A stretch of DNA of 64,000 bases from Muscardinus avellanarius (Eukaryota; Chordata; Mammalia; Rodentia; Gliridae): positions 73,076,635 to 73,140,634 of the forward strand of contig OY726569.1 in NCBI GenBank assembly GCA_963383645.1, given 5' to 3'. The translations under genes were made by a program, and so were the position numbers. The notes under the pieces are model-generated. The model worked only from the letters and a program-made list of their open reading frames with translations, had not been told where the DNA came from and made no database searches. Below, piece by piece: positions 34,980-46,550 of the stretch (its first letter is position 1; every line of letters starts with the position of its first letter).

Positions 34980-35100
34980 TGGAAAGAGTATTGGAAGCTC
35001 TCTAGACGTATTCCTGCACTTTTCAAATGGGGAAACTGAGACCTAAGGAGATTGCAGAATAAGGTCCAAGGTTAGAAGCTCACTTTGGTATTTCATCAGC
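34980..35100 (-). mobile_element. MIR/L3-type relic
   Basis: AGATGGAAAGAGTATTGGAAG, CACTTTTCAAATGGGGAAAC and TGAGACCTAAGGAGATTGC match the common reversed 'gatgaggaaactgaggccc' type relic. Confidence 0.5.
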
Positions 35101-35429
35101 TACCCAGATGAACTTACTCACTATTTAGGAGATACAGAGAAAGATGCTGTCTGAGAAGCAATGGGGTAACCTCTAGACCCCATTGCACTTGTACTGACCC
35201 TGGTAGGACCAAAGGTCTTATTTTCCTCCAGGCCAGCTAACAATAAACCGAGAGTATTGATTCATTCTTCCTCAATTTATGATTGTGATGGTGAGAGGAA
35301 TCTGCGTTTTATCTAATCAGCACTGGAAACTTGGCACTCTACTGAAAAATTCAAAAATTCAGGCCAAGAAATTTTCATAAGATACCTTCCTCTAGGTAGT
35401 GGAGCACAATTGTTGTTAAATTTATGAGG

Positions 35430-35432
<3 letters not shown>

Positions 35433-35468
<36 letters not shown>
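35433..35468. repeat. (CT)n microsatellite
   Basis: (TC)14 followed by TTCTCTC, in an otherwise SINE-free interval. Confidence 0.95.
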
Positions 35469-37164
35469 TTTTCTTGTTCTGTTTTCTCCTCTTGTGGTGT
35501 CCTTTTATTTTTTAACTTGTTTCTGATGACCTCTTCACCTCCACTTTTCGAGTTTAATTACATTTCAGTAGTCACCAATCTATCAGTTGTTGGGTCTTTC
35601 GTATGCAGAGATGCCCAGGCTTGCCTTCCAAAATTCTTCTGGGGTCAACTCACATTATAGTCTAGGTCCAGGAAATGAGAATATCTCCAACTCACTGGGG
35701 ACTGTCCTGGCCTTGAGCAGAAACGGGGTCTGAATCATTACCTAAGAGAGCTTTGTAGATTGTCACAGTTGGCAGCCTCGGGACTTGAGCTAATCCTGGA
35801 AATTCTTTAACTTCCCAGAAAGAAGGTTCCACAAGGTCAGGCTGAGGTCCTTAGAGAGAGCAGATGCAATCCAGCTTGCCACCAGTTGCCTTTATAGCTA
35901 AACTCAGAAATGAAAAATATTATATCTTTTTTTTTTAACTTTCAGGAGATATCTATTCTTTACTCTTTTTACCCAGCATTTAGAAAGAAGATGAAGAATG
36001 CTCTGTAATCTCTGAAAGAAAAGCAAACAAACTTGACTCAGTTCCCAGGGTGAATGCAAAGAAGGCTGGGCCAACAGAAACAACTCGATTATTACAAAAA
36101 TGTGTTTCTTCTGGCGGCTGCACAGTCAGTCTTTTATATTCAGTCACTGTAATCGGCCCATCACCCAAAACTCCTTCCAAGGTCATTATTCTGGTTGTGG
36201 GGGCTGCTTCTGCATACAAATATTGAACTTACTAAATGTCCTCTCTCAACTTTCTTTGGGACACGTGAAGAGTAGCAAAGCATCGTTTAGGAAAAGAAAG
36301 TGTAGAAGACCAGAGAGATGAGATGCCACAGGTTTCCTAAAAACTCTGGCCTGTGGGGCTCAAGCCACACAAATGATGAACTATGAAACTTCCTGTACAA
36401 TCTGGTTTTACTTAACTTGAAGAAGACACATCAATGTTATTTCATTAAAATGAAATCCTCTTTAAATGGAAAACCACCACAGCATGGTACATTGGGGCAT
36501 TGTTCTCATGGGTTTGGGGGTTGGCAAGTGAATCCTGTATTTAGAAAAACCAAAGCGAACCCTGCTGCTCTGGGCCTTCTGATGCCGTGGAGGACTTGCC
36601 GTAGGTGCCCTGGAATGTAGGGAGTGCCCAGGCCTGAGGCACGGCTCATCTTACTTGCAAGTTCTTCCCTTGACTGCCTTCCAGTCTTCTATCTTCCTGC
36701 TCCCTGCCTGTCTCCATCTCTCTTTAGTTTTTGTCCTTGATGCCCCTGGACCACCTCTCCCCTTTGACCTGTCAAGCTGACTTGACCCCACTATCGTTTT
36801 GGTGGACAGCAGTGACACGCAGCACTCTAGAAAGAGACACGGATGCTATTTCAGGCTTATAAGAGGAATGAGGCCCAGATGGTCATGAGGGGCTGGTGAA
36901 AAGCAGAACCCCCTTTTTGAACCTGTCACTTCACCTATCGTCTAACAGCAGGAAGGTCCCTCTAATCTAAACACTCCTCTGAGGAGCACATTGAGCTTGT
37001 CTGGACTAGTCCAGCTGCTCGAGTGGGCCTCTCCACCTCAACTCGTGCCCTTTCCCCTCCAGTCCAGTGCCCCAATTCTGCGGACCATTGATTACAACAC
37101 AGCCCACAGCTAGAAAGTCCTGCCCTGTCAGCAGATCGGCTTTAGTTTACAAGCTGCCTTAAGA

Positions 37165-37410
37165 CGTGCACAGTGGGGTCAGGAGAAGGGCTGAGTTTGA
37201 GTTCCAGTTCTGTCTCTGCTTTTTTGGCTTCAGCGAGTCCCCTCTTCTTCCTTTGTCTATTTCCCCATTGGTAAGGAGAAGATAATGAACCTTTCCACCT
37301 ATCAGGCTCACTTGAGTGCTGTAAAGAATAATGAGGTGATATTTGTAAAGTGCTTTGAGCCGCTGGGAAAGGAGGGGGGTGAGCTCAGCAGAAAGCATTA
37401 TTAGCGGGAA
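37165..37410 (+). mobile_element. MIR relic
   Basis: GAGTTCCAGTTCTGTCTCTG, TTCCCCATTGGTAAGGAGAA and GATATTTGTAAAGTGCTTTG are in sense MIR order. Confidence 0.65.
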
Positions 37411-40254
37411 GCACTTATCAATTGAGCTGTTTAACAATAGTGGGGAGTAAGAATACTCAGAAATGAATTCCAGGGACTAGCCCTGCTTTGAATTTAGGAG
37501 GAGGATTAGTGGGGACCTAATAGGTATTCCCCTTCTCCAGTTTCTTTAGTGTACCGTCAAACTAGGAAAGGTAATTACATTCTTCTGTGTCTGATTCAGC
37601 CTGGAGTTTCAATTGGGATGTCAAAGCAAGCTTGTCTTCTATTCTCATACCGAGGCCATGTTATGCCGTGATTGTTAAAGCCGTGGGCATCTTCTATCCC
37701 CTCGGGGTGGGGGTAATTTTGCTTAGGAGCTATACAAAGTGATTTCTATGCAGAGGCTGGGCTGCAGTTTAGAAAGTTGATTAGTGGAGCTCCTAAGTCT
37801 CAGAGCACCTAGGGAGCACGGGGAAATGAGAGGCAGGGTCTTTATCATGGTTGATTTTGAATACGCCGCTCCTTGGGAAGTTTTTTCAGATGTATGTACA
37901 GTGGGAAAAATGGGGTTCGGTGGTCATTGTGACAAACTCCTTCAGGTCAAATGGAGGCCTAGCCCTAAGTAAAGGTGGACTTGCCAGGGCACCGAGTATA
38001 TTTAGAGCCTTCTTTCAATTCTCCCTCCTCCCACAGGTCAGCTGAGAGCTGTGCATGGGGCCTGGCATAAGTGGGGGTGTTTCCAAATGATTGCACTAAT
38101 GAGAGATCAGTTTCCCCAAAACCGCACCCCACTGTCTCAAAACCCTCAGCCCCAGGTGCAGGCTGCTGTCATTTTCAGGGCCAAGGAAGAAGAGAGGGAA
38201 ATGAGAACCACAAAAATGTTTGGAGCTCAAGCAGCTCTCCAGCTGACTGGACAACCAGCCAGGAAAAATGTGGCTCCCTCTTAGGGAGGTGGGAGCAGGG
38301 CTGAGTTTATCATCATCTGCCAGAGAGTGCAGAGGGGGGTCAAGAGGTCACTTGGAATGATAATTTTCCTGATTAAAGTTATATTAAGGAAATTATACTG
38401 ATTGCATCTTTTCCCCCTGAGGTTTCTGAGCCTCTCTGTAACTGCTGCTTCCGGGACCATTCCCCTCTCCCCCTGTTCCCCAGGCAGAGGCTGTCAGGCG
38501 TTCTCCCAGAAGGACAGGTCCACCAGCAGGCTTGGGGTTCTTGCACTGGTTCTGCTCTAAATGACTAGCGAGTCTCCAGTGACAGCCATCCAGCATGGTG
38601 CAGCCATGGGCAAGGAGCCCACAGGCATCCCGTCCCCTAGTAAGTGACTTGGAATCCAGGGGCTGAGAGGCCCTCAAGACCGACTCCTGGTCCTTCCTGC
38701 ATCCGCCACCAACTCATGCTTGAGTTTTCCTCAGCAAATTGCTTCTCTGCCCTGAGACGTCATGTAATAATATAAGGTTGACTTGGCAGGATTCTCTGTT
38801 TCCAAAGACCCAGATTCCTTGTTTATTATAGTTTGAATGTCTCAATCTTCTAAATGCACTTGGAATCCTCTCTTCATTTCCCTCTCCCAAGAATCTGTTT
38901 TACCCCAGACAAGCGTCCTGCAGTGTGTCCTCGGGGAGGACGCCAAGACTTTGGCCCTGGCTCCTGTCCCTTCCCTCACCTCTGCCAGGGCAAAGTCCAG
39001 AGCTGGGCTGACCTTCCCGGCCCAGCTGGGGAAGAAGGCTGTGGAAGCTCACACATCCACCCTGCTGCCCACTGCGCCATCGCCCTTTCCCTCTGTGGCC
39101 ACAGCTGCCGTGCCCCGCCCCCAGCCCGGGCCCTGCTCTTTTTCAGTGAGCAGCAGAACCATGCCCAAGTGAGCTGTTGGGAACAGAGGTCCGTCCCCTG
39201 CACTGGCCTCGGCTCCCCACGCCAGAACATCCAGGCATCAATGGGAGACAGCGAGATCTGTCAGCATCGCCCCTTTCTTAGGGCTTTGAGGGCCACATTC
39301 TCCACGGCCATCTGTTCTCTTTCACCTCTCTGGACAATGTTGCTTTTTAAAGCCAGCGATTCTTCTTCTTTATCCCCTCCTCTCCCGCCTCCCCTTCTTC
39401 TGTGCGCCTACCCTTTCTCCTCTCCTCTCTCCCCATTCCCAATCCTATGAAATTAGCCTCTCCTAAGATAAAGCACGCCCTTCCCCCCCAGATGAGGCTG
39501 TTTTGCAACCACTATGGGGTTTCTGAGTTTTAAGAAAATGTTTTTGAAGCGGGAGCTTGCTACTTTTAAAAAGTCTGCGATTGTCTTAGAGATATTCTTT
39601 TTGAGAGGATGGGAGGGGGGAAGGTTAGCAAAACTTTCCGGACATGATAAAGAAAATCCAGAATAATAATGAGTATAGGTTCCCGCTGGTAGGCACTTGC
39701 CTGTTTAAAGACGGGACCTCCCTTGCCTTCCCTTGATGATCGGTTGAATGAATGTTTTACATCCTCGTGGCATTTTCGCTCTTTATTTTGTTATTATTTT
39801 GTTGTTGCTGCCTCATCACCGTGCTGTTTTTCATTTAGAGCGAGGGCTGTTGTGGAGCCTGTGGTCTTAAACAGAGCCCTAGACAGAGGTTCTGATTCAG
39901 GCAGGGCCTCCCTGTGGCCTCTGCGTGAAGCAGTGGTCCTGATTCAGTGTGAAGGGATGTTTGTCCCAGTACTGACCAGTGACTTAAGTGCATGGCCTTG
40001 GACACATCAGTTTCCTAAGGAAAAAACAATGACAGAATCTTATTTCAAAAAATCCTAAACACATGATTCTTCTGTTTGTACCATTACTTTGTTTCATAAA
40101 CATGCTGAGCTTATGATAATGTCATGAAAATTTTATGGGCCGCCCTTAGTTTAAGGATGTTATCATAATCCACAGTTAGAGTCTAACTCAGCTGCTGACA
40201 GAAGCATCCAAGAGCAAGGATCTCAGCTGCACCTCCTTGTCAGAATGGCACACA

Positions 40255-40425
40255 GGTCCTGGCCCCAGACTGGCTCTACCACATAAAGCCTCGTCATCTG
40301 TAAAGTGGGGATATTAATAAGCTCTGCTTAATATTGTTGTTGAGACGATTAAGAGTTTTTTATTATGTAAAGCACTTAGAACAGTTTCTGGCACACAAAA
40401 GATGCTCATAAACATTAGCTATGAT
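40255..40425 (+). mobile_element. MIR relic
   Basis: CTCGTCATCTGTAAAGTGGG, AATTGTTGTTGAGACG-type block, and TGTAAAGCACTTAGAACAGT, CATAAACATTAGCTATGATC give the sense MIR 3' half. Confidence 0.75.
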
Positions 40426-41039
40426 CATTGTCCCTCTTTCTATCCCACAAGCACAGAACAGATGAAAAAAAAAAAAAGGGCTAACTGGTTTTCCACAGAG
40501 CTCTCCTTAACTACCACATTTATCTTGCTTTATTTTTTCACTGTAGAGTTAACACTGACAAAAGAAGTCATATCACTATCAGTGCAATCGTGATGATGAT
40601 GAACAAAGTAATTCTACTTAGAAGTGTCATTAAAATATAGAAACGTCCCAAGATATAAAAAGATATATCATGCACTTCTGGCAAAGAAGGTAAACCAGAT
40701 GTGTAGATTATAATCACAGAAAGAAAGCCAGTCGTGATCTTGGCAACTGGGGTTATTTTACATATTTTTAGTTGGAGAAAACCTGGAGATTTATTTTTCT
40801 TTGGTATCGATTTCTAGAAACCTATCATATGACTAAGAGTTTCCTAACAGTAGGGAGAGAGCATTATTAAAATATGCTTTTCTAGAAAGGCACAGATGAC
40901 TCTGAATAAGAAATCGCATATTAAAATTTAATGAAGAAGATAAGTGGCGTGTCTAGAAAACAGGGTGGGGTGGGGTTCCATGACTGTGCCCTTTTGGTCG
41001 CTCTTGCAATACTTTCTAAATAGCTGAAAGAAACATTGA

Positions 41040-41225
41040 GAAGAGAAATAAGGAGTCAGACTGTGGAATTCGAATCCTGGCTCTGCTCTTTGCCAAGTGG
41101 CCTTGGGCAAATCACTTTCTTTGTAGCTCAGCTTCCTTCCCTAGAAAATTGGTATGTTAACAGTACCTCCCTCGTAGTAGAGATGTATGGAGTGTTTAGC
41201 CTAGTGCCTGAAACATTCTGATTGT
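41040..41225 (+). mobile_element. MIR relic
   Basis: GAATTCGAATCCTGGCTCTG, GGCCTTGGGCAAATCACTTT, CAGTACCTCCCTCGTAGTAG and CCTAGTGCCTGAAACATTC follow sense MIR. Confidence 0.75.
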
Positions 41226-41246
41226 CCTAGAATGTTACCTCATGAG

Positions 41247-41247
<1 letters not shown>

Positions 41248-41278
<31 letters not shown>
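41248..41278. repeat. (CA)n at a SINE tail
   Basis: A (CA)15 run abutting the tail side of the reversed SINE at 41279. Confidence 0.95.
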
Positions 41279-41280
<2 letters not shown>

Positions 41281-41468
41281 AGGACTGAGCCCAGGGATGT
41301 TCTACTTCTGAACTACAACCCCTGCCCTATTTTATTTTTATTTTGAAACAAGGTCTTGCTAGGTTGATGAGAGTCTCACTACTTGCTGAAGCTGTCCTTG
41401 AACCTGGGATTCTCCTGTCTCAGCCCCCCAAGTACTGGGATTCACAGGTGTGTGCCACCATACTTAGC
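41279..41468 (-). mobile_element. B1-dID SINE with (CA)n at its tail
   Basis: A (CA)n tract (41248-41278) joins TGAGGACTGAGCCCAGGG, the reversed ID half. The reversed B1 half ends GTGTGCCACCATACTTAGC. Confidence 0.88.
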
Positions 41469-42093
41469 TCTTCCCGAGTCTTTGTTGTTATGTCTTCTAT
41501 CGCTGACATCTAGGATGTGGCACACATTACACAAGTTGATGGGCTCCATCGCTCTCCTGACACTGGTCATTTATGGTAATCCCATTTCTGTATGTTTCTG
41601 TCCCATTTCTGGATAAACAGTGATTGTCAAGGAAAAAGGAAATTGCTTTGCTTAAGAATTCATATTTTGCAGCTGTGTCCTGTGTGCTGCCCACTAAAAC
41701 CAGTTCCCCCAGTTAAAATAACTGTGCTGACATCAGCAGGTAGTGTTTTTTACTTCCCCCTCCTGCTACAAGGCAGCTGCCCGAAAGGACCTGACTGGAC
41801 CCCTGCAGATGGGACACCCTCGTGAAAAACACTGGAGGAAGTTAGGGTCCAGTCATCTTCATTGCCTAAGATCCTCCCACCCCGACAGTCTCTGTGGCTG
41901 GGACCTTGCCGCTCACGATCCGGCGGCTACTGTGAAGGCCTGGCTCAAGTGTTTGTCTCTCTCCCGTGGCCTCAGTTTATCTCAAGCCTTTTGTTGGTAG
42001 TATGGTAGCCATGGGGACATTCCTCGACTGTGTGTGATCCTTCCCGTTTATGTGTGTACATGTGAGGACGCCTGTGTATGAGAGCATGTGGGT

Positions 42094-42105
42094 ACGTGCG
42101 TGCGC

Positions 42106-42145
<40 letters not shown>

Positions 42146-42158
42146 GCGCGCGCGCACG
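42094..42158. repeat. Z-DNA-prone (CA)n/(CG)n tract
   Basis: ACGTGCGTGCGCACACGCAC leads into (CA)n and ends CACGCGCGCGCGCGCACG: 65 bases of near-perfect purine-pyrimidine alternation. No SINE tail is involved. Confidence 0.95.
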
Positions 42159-42529
42159 AAGTGCCACAGCTCCTCCAAGCATTTGACTCAGGAAGCCCAG
42201 GTCCAGAAAACACTGACCACACTGGGGAGACTCAGCCATCCAGGTGAATTTGCTCCTGCGCGAAAATGAAAACCCTGGATCAGGGACGCTGGGATCGCTC
42301 CACCAGCCTTCTCCCCATGCCCCTGCCTTCAGGGAGAGCAAACATTCCATTCCCTCCCACTCAAGACGAGGTCCCGGTTGCTGTCCTCATCCTTCTACTT
42401 CCCAAAGGGCCAGCTGAGATGGGGTGGAAGGAAAGCATAGCAATAAATCTTCACACTCCAGCAAGGTGATAATTAAAAGCATCTCTGGATGACGTGCTCT
42501 CTGATGCCAGAGGGAGGCAGCAGGGACAG

Positions 42530-42660
42530 TGGGAAACCTGGAAGCCTGGGCTCAGGCCCCGCTCTGCCGCCAGTCAAGGGGGTCTCAGTGGTCAGTCACT
42601 CCTCTGTGGACCAGGAGTAATGACTGTGCCTAGGTCCTGAGGTCAAAGGGAAGAAACACA
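42530..42660 (+). mobile_element. MIR-like relic
   Basis: TGGGCTCAGGCCCCGCTCTG, GTCAGTCACTCCTCTGTGG and AGGAGTAATGACTGTGCC keep the sense MIR order with high divergence. Confidence 0.4.
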
Positions 42661-43290
42661 TCAGTTGATTTCATCAGCTGCACCTCCAGGCAGCCGTCTC
42701 CTGGCCCCTGAATTCTCCTGACTCCCGAGTGGGGCTCTGTTTCTGTCTCATCCACAGAGACACAGGAGCTGGAAGACTGAAAGAGGAGCCCAGTTTGGTG
42801 TCTTGAAGAACTGAGGTCAAGGAGCAGGACTGTGGAGGGACTTTAATGAGGATTCCTCAGTGAAGACCAGCCCCAGCCTGTTTCAGGCTGCAGGCAGGCT
42901 GTCAGCTGCCCCTCCTCCAACAAGCCCTTCTGAATTCATGTTTTGGGTGGCTCCTCTGACTTCAGCTTCAGCCAGATGACTTGTGGCAGGTCAAAAGAGC
43001 ATTTACAGCACTCCTCTATTCCCCTTGGGAGAGGGCTGGGGATAAAGTCAGCAGACAGGACTTCAAAACTGGGCCAAAGGGCATTCCCCAGGATGATACT
43101 TGAAGATGAAAGGCCACAGAGCCGCATCACAGTGTGAACGTGTCCTTGAAGGAATGCACTGTCCTAAGGGACTAGGGAGCCTAGCTGTAATTCCAAGCAA
43201 AACAGCAAATACCTAACACACAGATTTTTCCCCCCAAGCTTTAGCGTCTATAAAGATCATCTAGGAAAGCTTTTAAAAAATGTGGACTCA

Positions 43291-43461
43291 GCCAGGGATG
43301 ATGGTTCACCATACCTGAAATCCCAGTTACTTAGGAGGCTGAGACAGGACAATCGCAGGTTTAAAGCCAGCCTCAAAGAAGCTCTCAGCAACCTGATGAG
43401 ACCCTGTTTCCAAATAAAAACCAAAATGGGTTGGAGATATAGCTTGGATTCAATCCCCAGC
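43291..43461 (+). mobile_element. B1-dID SINE inside MER5A, (CA)n tail
   Basis: GCCAGGGATGATGGTTCACC opens the B1 half. A shortened ID half (GGTTGGAGATATAGCTTGG) ends CAATCCCCAGCAA and (CA)16. It interrupts a MER5A relic. Confidence 0.9.

Positions 43462-43494
<33 letters not shown>
43462..43494. repeat. (CA)n at a SINE tail
   Basis: A (CA)16 run that is the 3' end of the SINE at 43291 and borders the resumed MER5A. Confidence 0.95.
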
Positions 43495-43498
<4 letters not shown>

Positions 43499-43734
43499 GG
43501 CTCCTGGGCAGTACCTCTGGAGGTGCTGGTTCATTAGGTTTGGGATGGGGCCCAAGAATCAGCATTTTTAAAGTTAACTAGGTGATTCTAATGCATAGAA
43601 CACAATCTGAAACAACACTCTAGGAGTTTTTCCAGAGATCAAATCCCATGTCCTGAGTTTATGTCCTGAGTGACCCAGGTCCTCTCTCGGGATAGGCCAA
43701 TCTACATGTTCACACCAGTTTTTTTTAAGGGGGG

Positions 43735-44200
43735 GCGATGCAGAGTTCAAATCTACAGAAAAAATTCCTAGAAAAGTAGAGTAAGCGCTCCATATACCCC
43801 TGACCCAGGCTGTAAACATTTTGCCACATTTGGTTTATCTCTCCTGCGTATCATTATTATCAATTAATATTAATTTATTATTTTCTTTGCAGAGCCATTC
43901 TGAGAGTAAGTTACAGACATGATGATCCCCCATCCCCAAATACTTCACCATTTATCTCCTAAGAACAACTTCTCACACGGCCATAACACAGTTAGCTCAC
44001 TCAGGAAATTAGCACTGATACAATACTATTACCCAAAACTAGCAATATCCAAACTTCGCCAGTGTCCCACTAATGTCCTTATGGCAAAAAATTTTTTTCC
44101 AGGATGCAATCCAGGATTACATATTGCATTAAGTCACAATGTTGTTTTGCAGTTAATGCTTTTTTAAGCCAACAATGTTTTCACAGAAGTATTTTTCTTT
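43735..44200 (-). mobile_element. L1M fragment, antisense
   Basis: The order of motifs is AACATTTTGCCACATTTGG, TTTATCTCTCCTGC, GAGTAAGTTACAGACATGATG, AAATACTTCACCATTTATC, CACGGCCATAACACAGTTA, CAGTGTCCCACTAATGTCC and GATGCAATCCAGGATTACA. This matches a well-known antisense segment of old L1 (L1M) elements. It directly follows the MER5A relic. Confidence 0.65.
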
Positions 44201-44536
44201 AAGAATATGTTTTCTGATAAATAAGAGCATTTCTTTATCTCTTCTGTCCTTGGTGCTCACAAAGAGACAATGCCCAGTGTGGGCCTGAAGCAGGGGCAGG
44301 CTCACCCAGGCTGGAGTCTGTATCAGTGAAGGCCCTAGGAAGGCCTCAGTCCTGGGCTGTTCTTGGGAGCTCATTTCCCAAAGACAAATCAGATGACCAT
44401 TAGTGTGTCCCCTTGCTTTTTAGTTGAATGAGTTGCCAACTTCCTTTCCTTTTTTTGGGGGGGGGGCATATTGGAGATTGCACCCATGGGTGCTCTTCCA
44501 TTGAGCTGCTGAGCTATACAGCCAGTCCTTATTTTT

Positions 44537-44724
44537 ATTTTTAATTAATTTATTTACTTTTGCAGCACTGAGGATGGGACCTAGGGGCATTCTACCTCCG
44601 AGTTACATCCCCCAGTTCTATTTTTTACTCTTTATTTTGAAACAGGGTCTCACTGAGTTGCAAAGGACCTCACTAAGTAGTTGAGATTACAACTTGGATT
44701 ATAAGCATGTGTCACTGCACCTGG
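44537..44724 (-). mobile_element. B1-dID SINE, first inner copy
   Basis: TCCTTATTTTT at 44526-44536 and 44725-44735 is a perfect 11-bp target duplication. GGATGGGACCTAGGGGCATT opens the reversed ID half and GTCACTGCACCTGG closes the B1 half. Part of the B1 half near 44685 is deleted. Confidence 0.92.
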
Positions 44725-44773
44725 TCCTTATTTTTTATTTTAAAATAGGATCTCATTAAGTTACCATGCACTG

Positions 44774-44981
44774 AAGCTGGGTGTGATGGTGCATGCTTGT
44801 AATCCTGTACTTGGGAGGCTGAGACAAGAGAATCACAAGTTCGTGTCCAGCCTCAGCAACTTAGTGAGGCCCTCCACAACTTAGTGAAAACCTGTTTCAA
44901 AATAAAATAGGACTGCAGGTGGAGCTCAGAGGTAGAATGCCCCTAAGTTCAATTCCCAGTACCACAAAAAAGAAAATAAGA
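44774..44981 (+). mobile_element. B1-dID SINE, second inner copy
   Basis: AGCTGGGTGTGATGGTGCAT opens the B1 half and the ID half ends AATTCCCAGTACCAC plus an A-rich tail. GTTACCATGCACTG before and GTTACTGTGTACTG after are a target duplication differing only by transitions. Confidence 0.92.
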
Positions 44982-45068
44982 GTTACTGTGTACTGGTCTC
45001 AAACTTGCCATCTTCCTGTCTCAGCCTCACAAGTACTGGGATTACATGTGGGTGCCAGCACACCTGGC

Positions 45069-46328
45069 TGTTACCTGGCTTTCCTGTCATCAAACCAGGT
45101 CTTTAAATATGTACTTGCTCAAAGAGTAACTAATTACATGTCTTTTTTTTTTCCTTACCCTTCCCAGCTCTTTATAAAGGCTGTTGTCTAAATGCACACA
45201 CCCAAGGAAGATTTTTCCCCCCAGCAGTCAGGGCTATAACCAATCTAAGATTAGAACAAGAGGCTGTATTCCTTTTGCATCAGCCAGTATCACCTGAAAC
45301 AAATATCAGATGGTCAAATACTTAGATGATCACCGTGATAGCACACACACTTACTAGAATACAGATCTGCTATCTTCCTGCTGCTTCGGATTTCACAATG
45401 GGAGCAGAAAAACAAAGTTCAGACCAAGACAGCTTATATGTACAATTTGAAGAATTCACAGCAAGCAGATAAAAACATGTCAAGAAGGGGAAATATTTCA
45501 TGAAAGCATCTTTCTGCCCCCCTGCCCCCCGTGCTGGAGCTAGAACCCAGGCCTTGCACACGCTAGCCAAGCACTCTAGCACTAAGCTACCTCAGCCCTT
45601 TTTATTTTAGTTTGAGACGGTGTCTCACTAAATTGTCTAGGTTGGCCTCAAACTTGTAATCTTTCCGCCTCAGCCTTTGGAATAACTGGGATTACAGGCA
45701 TGCACCGCCACACCCATCTCTGGTTTAATTTAAATGAAGTCAAAATTTAAAAAGAAAATGCCTCCGATTTCTTTAGTTTGGTTTTTGTTCTCTTTATTTT
45801 GCTAGTATTTACCCAAGGGTGATATGTGTTTTTGCTAATAAGTGAATGTGTTTTCAATTTAAAAGTTCCTTCCAGAAGGTCAAGAGACTTGATTACAGAT
45901 CAACATTCAGGATCCTCCCTCCAAAGAGAGGTAGCAGGAGGAAAGCTGTACTATTGGGGTTCAGGAACAGGACCTCCTGGCCATTGTTGGGAGCCATGCT
46001 GGGGGGAGGAGATTGCGTCTTCCTCTTTAGACACTACTGCTGTTTTTCTCAAGCCTGCGAATGTTTCCTAACTGTCTTTGAGGGCCTTGATGACTGTCGC
46101 TACAAGCACAGCAGGAAAGCCCTTTGCAGTGGCCCCTCCAGAATTGGTTGGTACATAGGATGGTCTCCCAACTGAAATTTTTCTCATAGAGTGAACATTT
46201 ACACCATGATTCTGGACAGTTTTTCTACACGGTGTCCCTATTAGATGACCACACATCTTGGCTTACCCAGAACAGTCCTAAAGTATCTCTGATATCTCAA
46301 TAAAGTTACTAAAATGTCCCTGTTTTAA
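45069..46328. other. Unique-looking DNA around one older SINE
   Basis: Outside the SINE at 45529 nothing is recognised. Open frames at 45826-46175 run in two phases without family features. Confidence 0.5.
45529..45716 (-). mobile_element. B1-dID SINE, older subtype
   Basis: GTGCTGGAGCTAGAACCCAG, CTTGCACACGCTAGCCAAGC and CACTAAGCTACCTCAGCCC form a reversed ID half that keeps the longer general ID form. The B1 half ends CATGCACCGCCACACCC. Confidence 0.88.
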
Positions 46329-46542
46329 GCCGGGTGTGGTTGGCACACTTGTAATCCCAGTACTTGAGAGGTTGAAACAGGAAGATTACAGGTTTGAAGC
46401 CAGCCCCAGCTAGTTAGTGAGGCCCTCCTCAACTTAGGGGAACCTTGTTTCAAAATAAGGGAGAAAAAATATGGCTTAGAGGTAGAATGCCCTTGGGTTC
46501 AAATTGGGTTCAATCCTCAGTACCGCAAAAAAAAAATTAAAA

Positions 46543-46550
<8 letters not shown>
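46329..46550 (+). mobile_element. B1-dID SINE with A tail and (TA)n
   Basis: GCCGGGTGTGGTTGGCACAC opens the B1 half. The ID half has a small internal duplication: TGGGTTCAAAT is followed by GGGTTCAATCCTCAG. An A tail leads into (TA)14. Confidence 0.9.

Larger units (their letters stand above)
33874..41247. other. Long interval with no B1-dID insertion
   Basis: The only recognised items in 7.3 kb are three or four MIR-type relics and one (CT)n run. 38840-39450 is GC-rich and open in one frame for 198 codons, but it is proline/serine-rich with no domain. The rest gives no coding or RNA signal. Confidence 0.6.
43239..43620 (+). mobile_element. MER5A (hAT-Charlie MITE) split by a B1-dID
   Basis: The left piece (43239-43290) has TTTAGCGTCTATAAAGATCA and the 'ctaggaaagcttttaaaaaatg' block. 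The right piece (43497-43620) has GGTTTGGGATGGGGCCCAAG, AATCAGCATTTTTAAAGTTA and ACTAGGTGATTCTAATGC. Both parts are collinear with MER5A, and the SINE plus its (CA)n tail lies between them. Confidence 0.75.
44451..45068 (-). mobile_element. B1-dID SINE, outer copy of a three-element stack
   Basis: Its reversed ID half is at 44462-44536, the linker and start of the B1 half at 44725-44773 (AAATAGGATCTCATTAAG), and the rest of the B1 half at 44982-45068 (CTGGTCTCAAACTTGCC to CACCTGGC). Two younger copies fill the gaps. Confidence 0.85.

Noticed and set aside
38854..39450. 198-codon open frame
   Set aside because: It is rich in serine, proline and leucine with no domain, lies in a GC-rich block, and overlaps other long frames on both strands. 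It is treated as a chance frame.
44451..44540. Possible tRNA-derived gene (GAGCTGCTGAGCTATACAGCC)
   Set aside because: It is the reversed ID half of a SINE, with no cloverleaf and an A/T tail.
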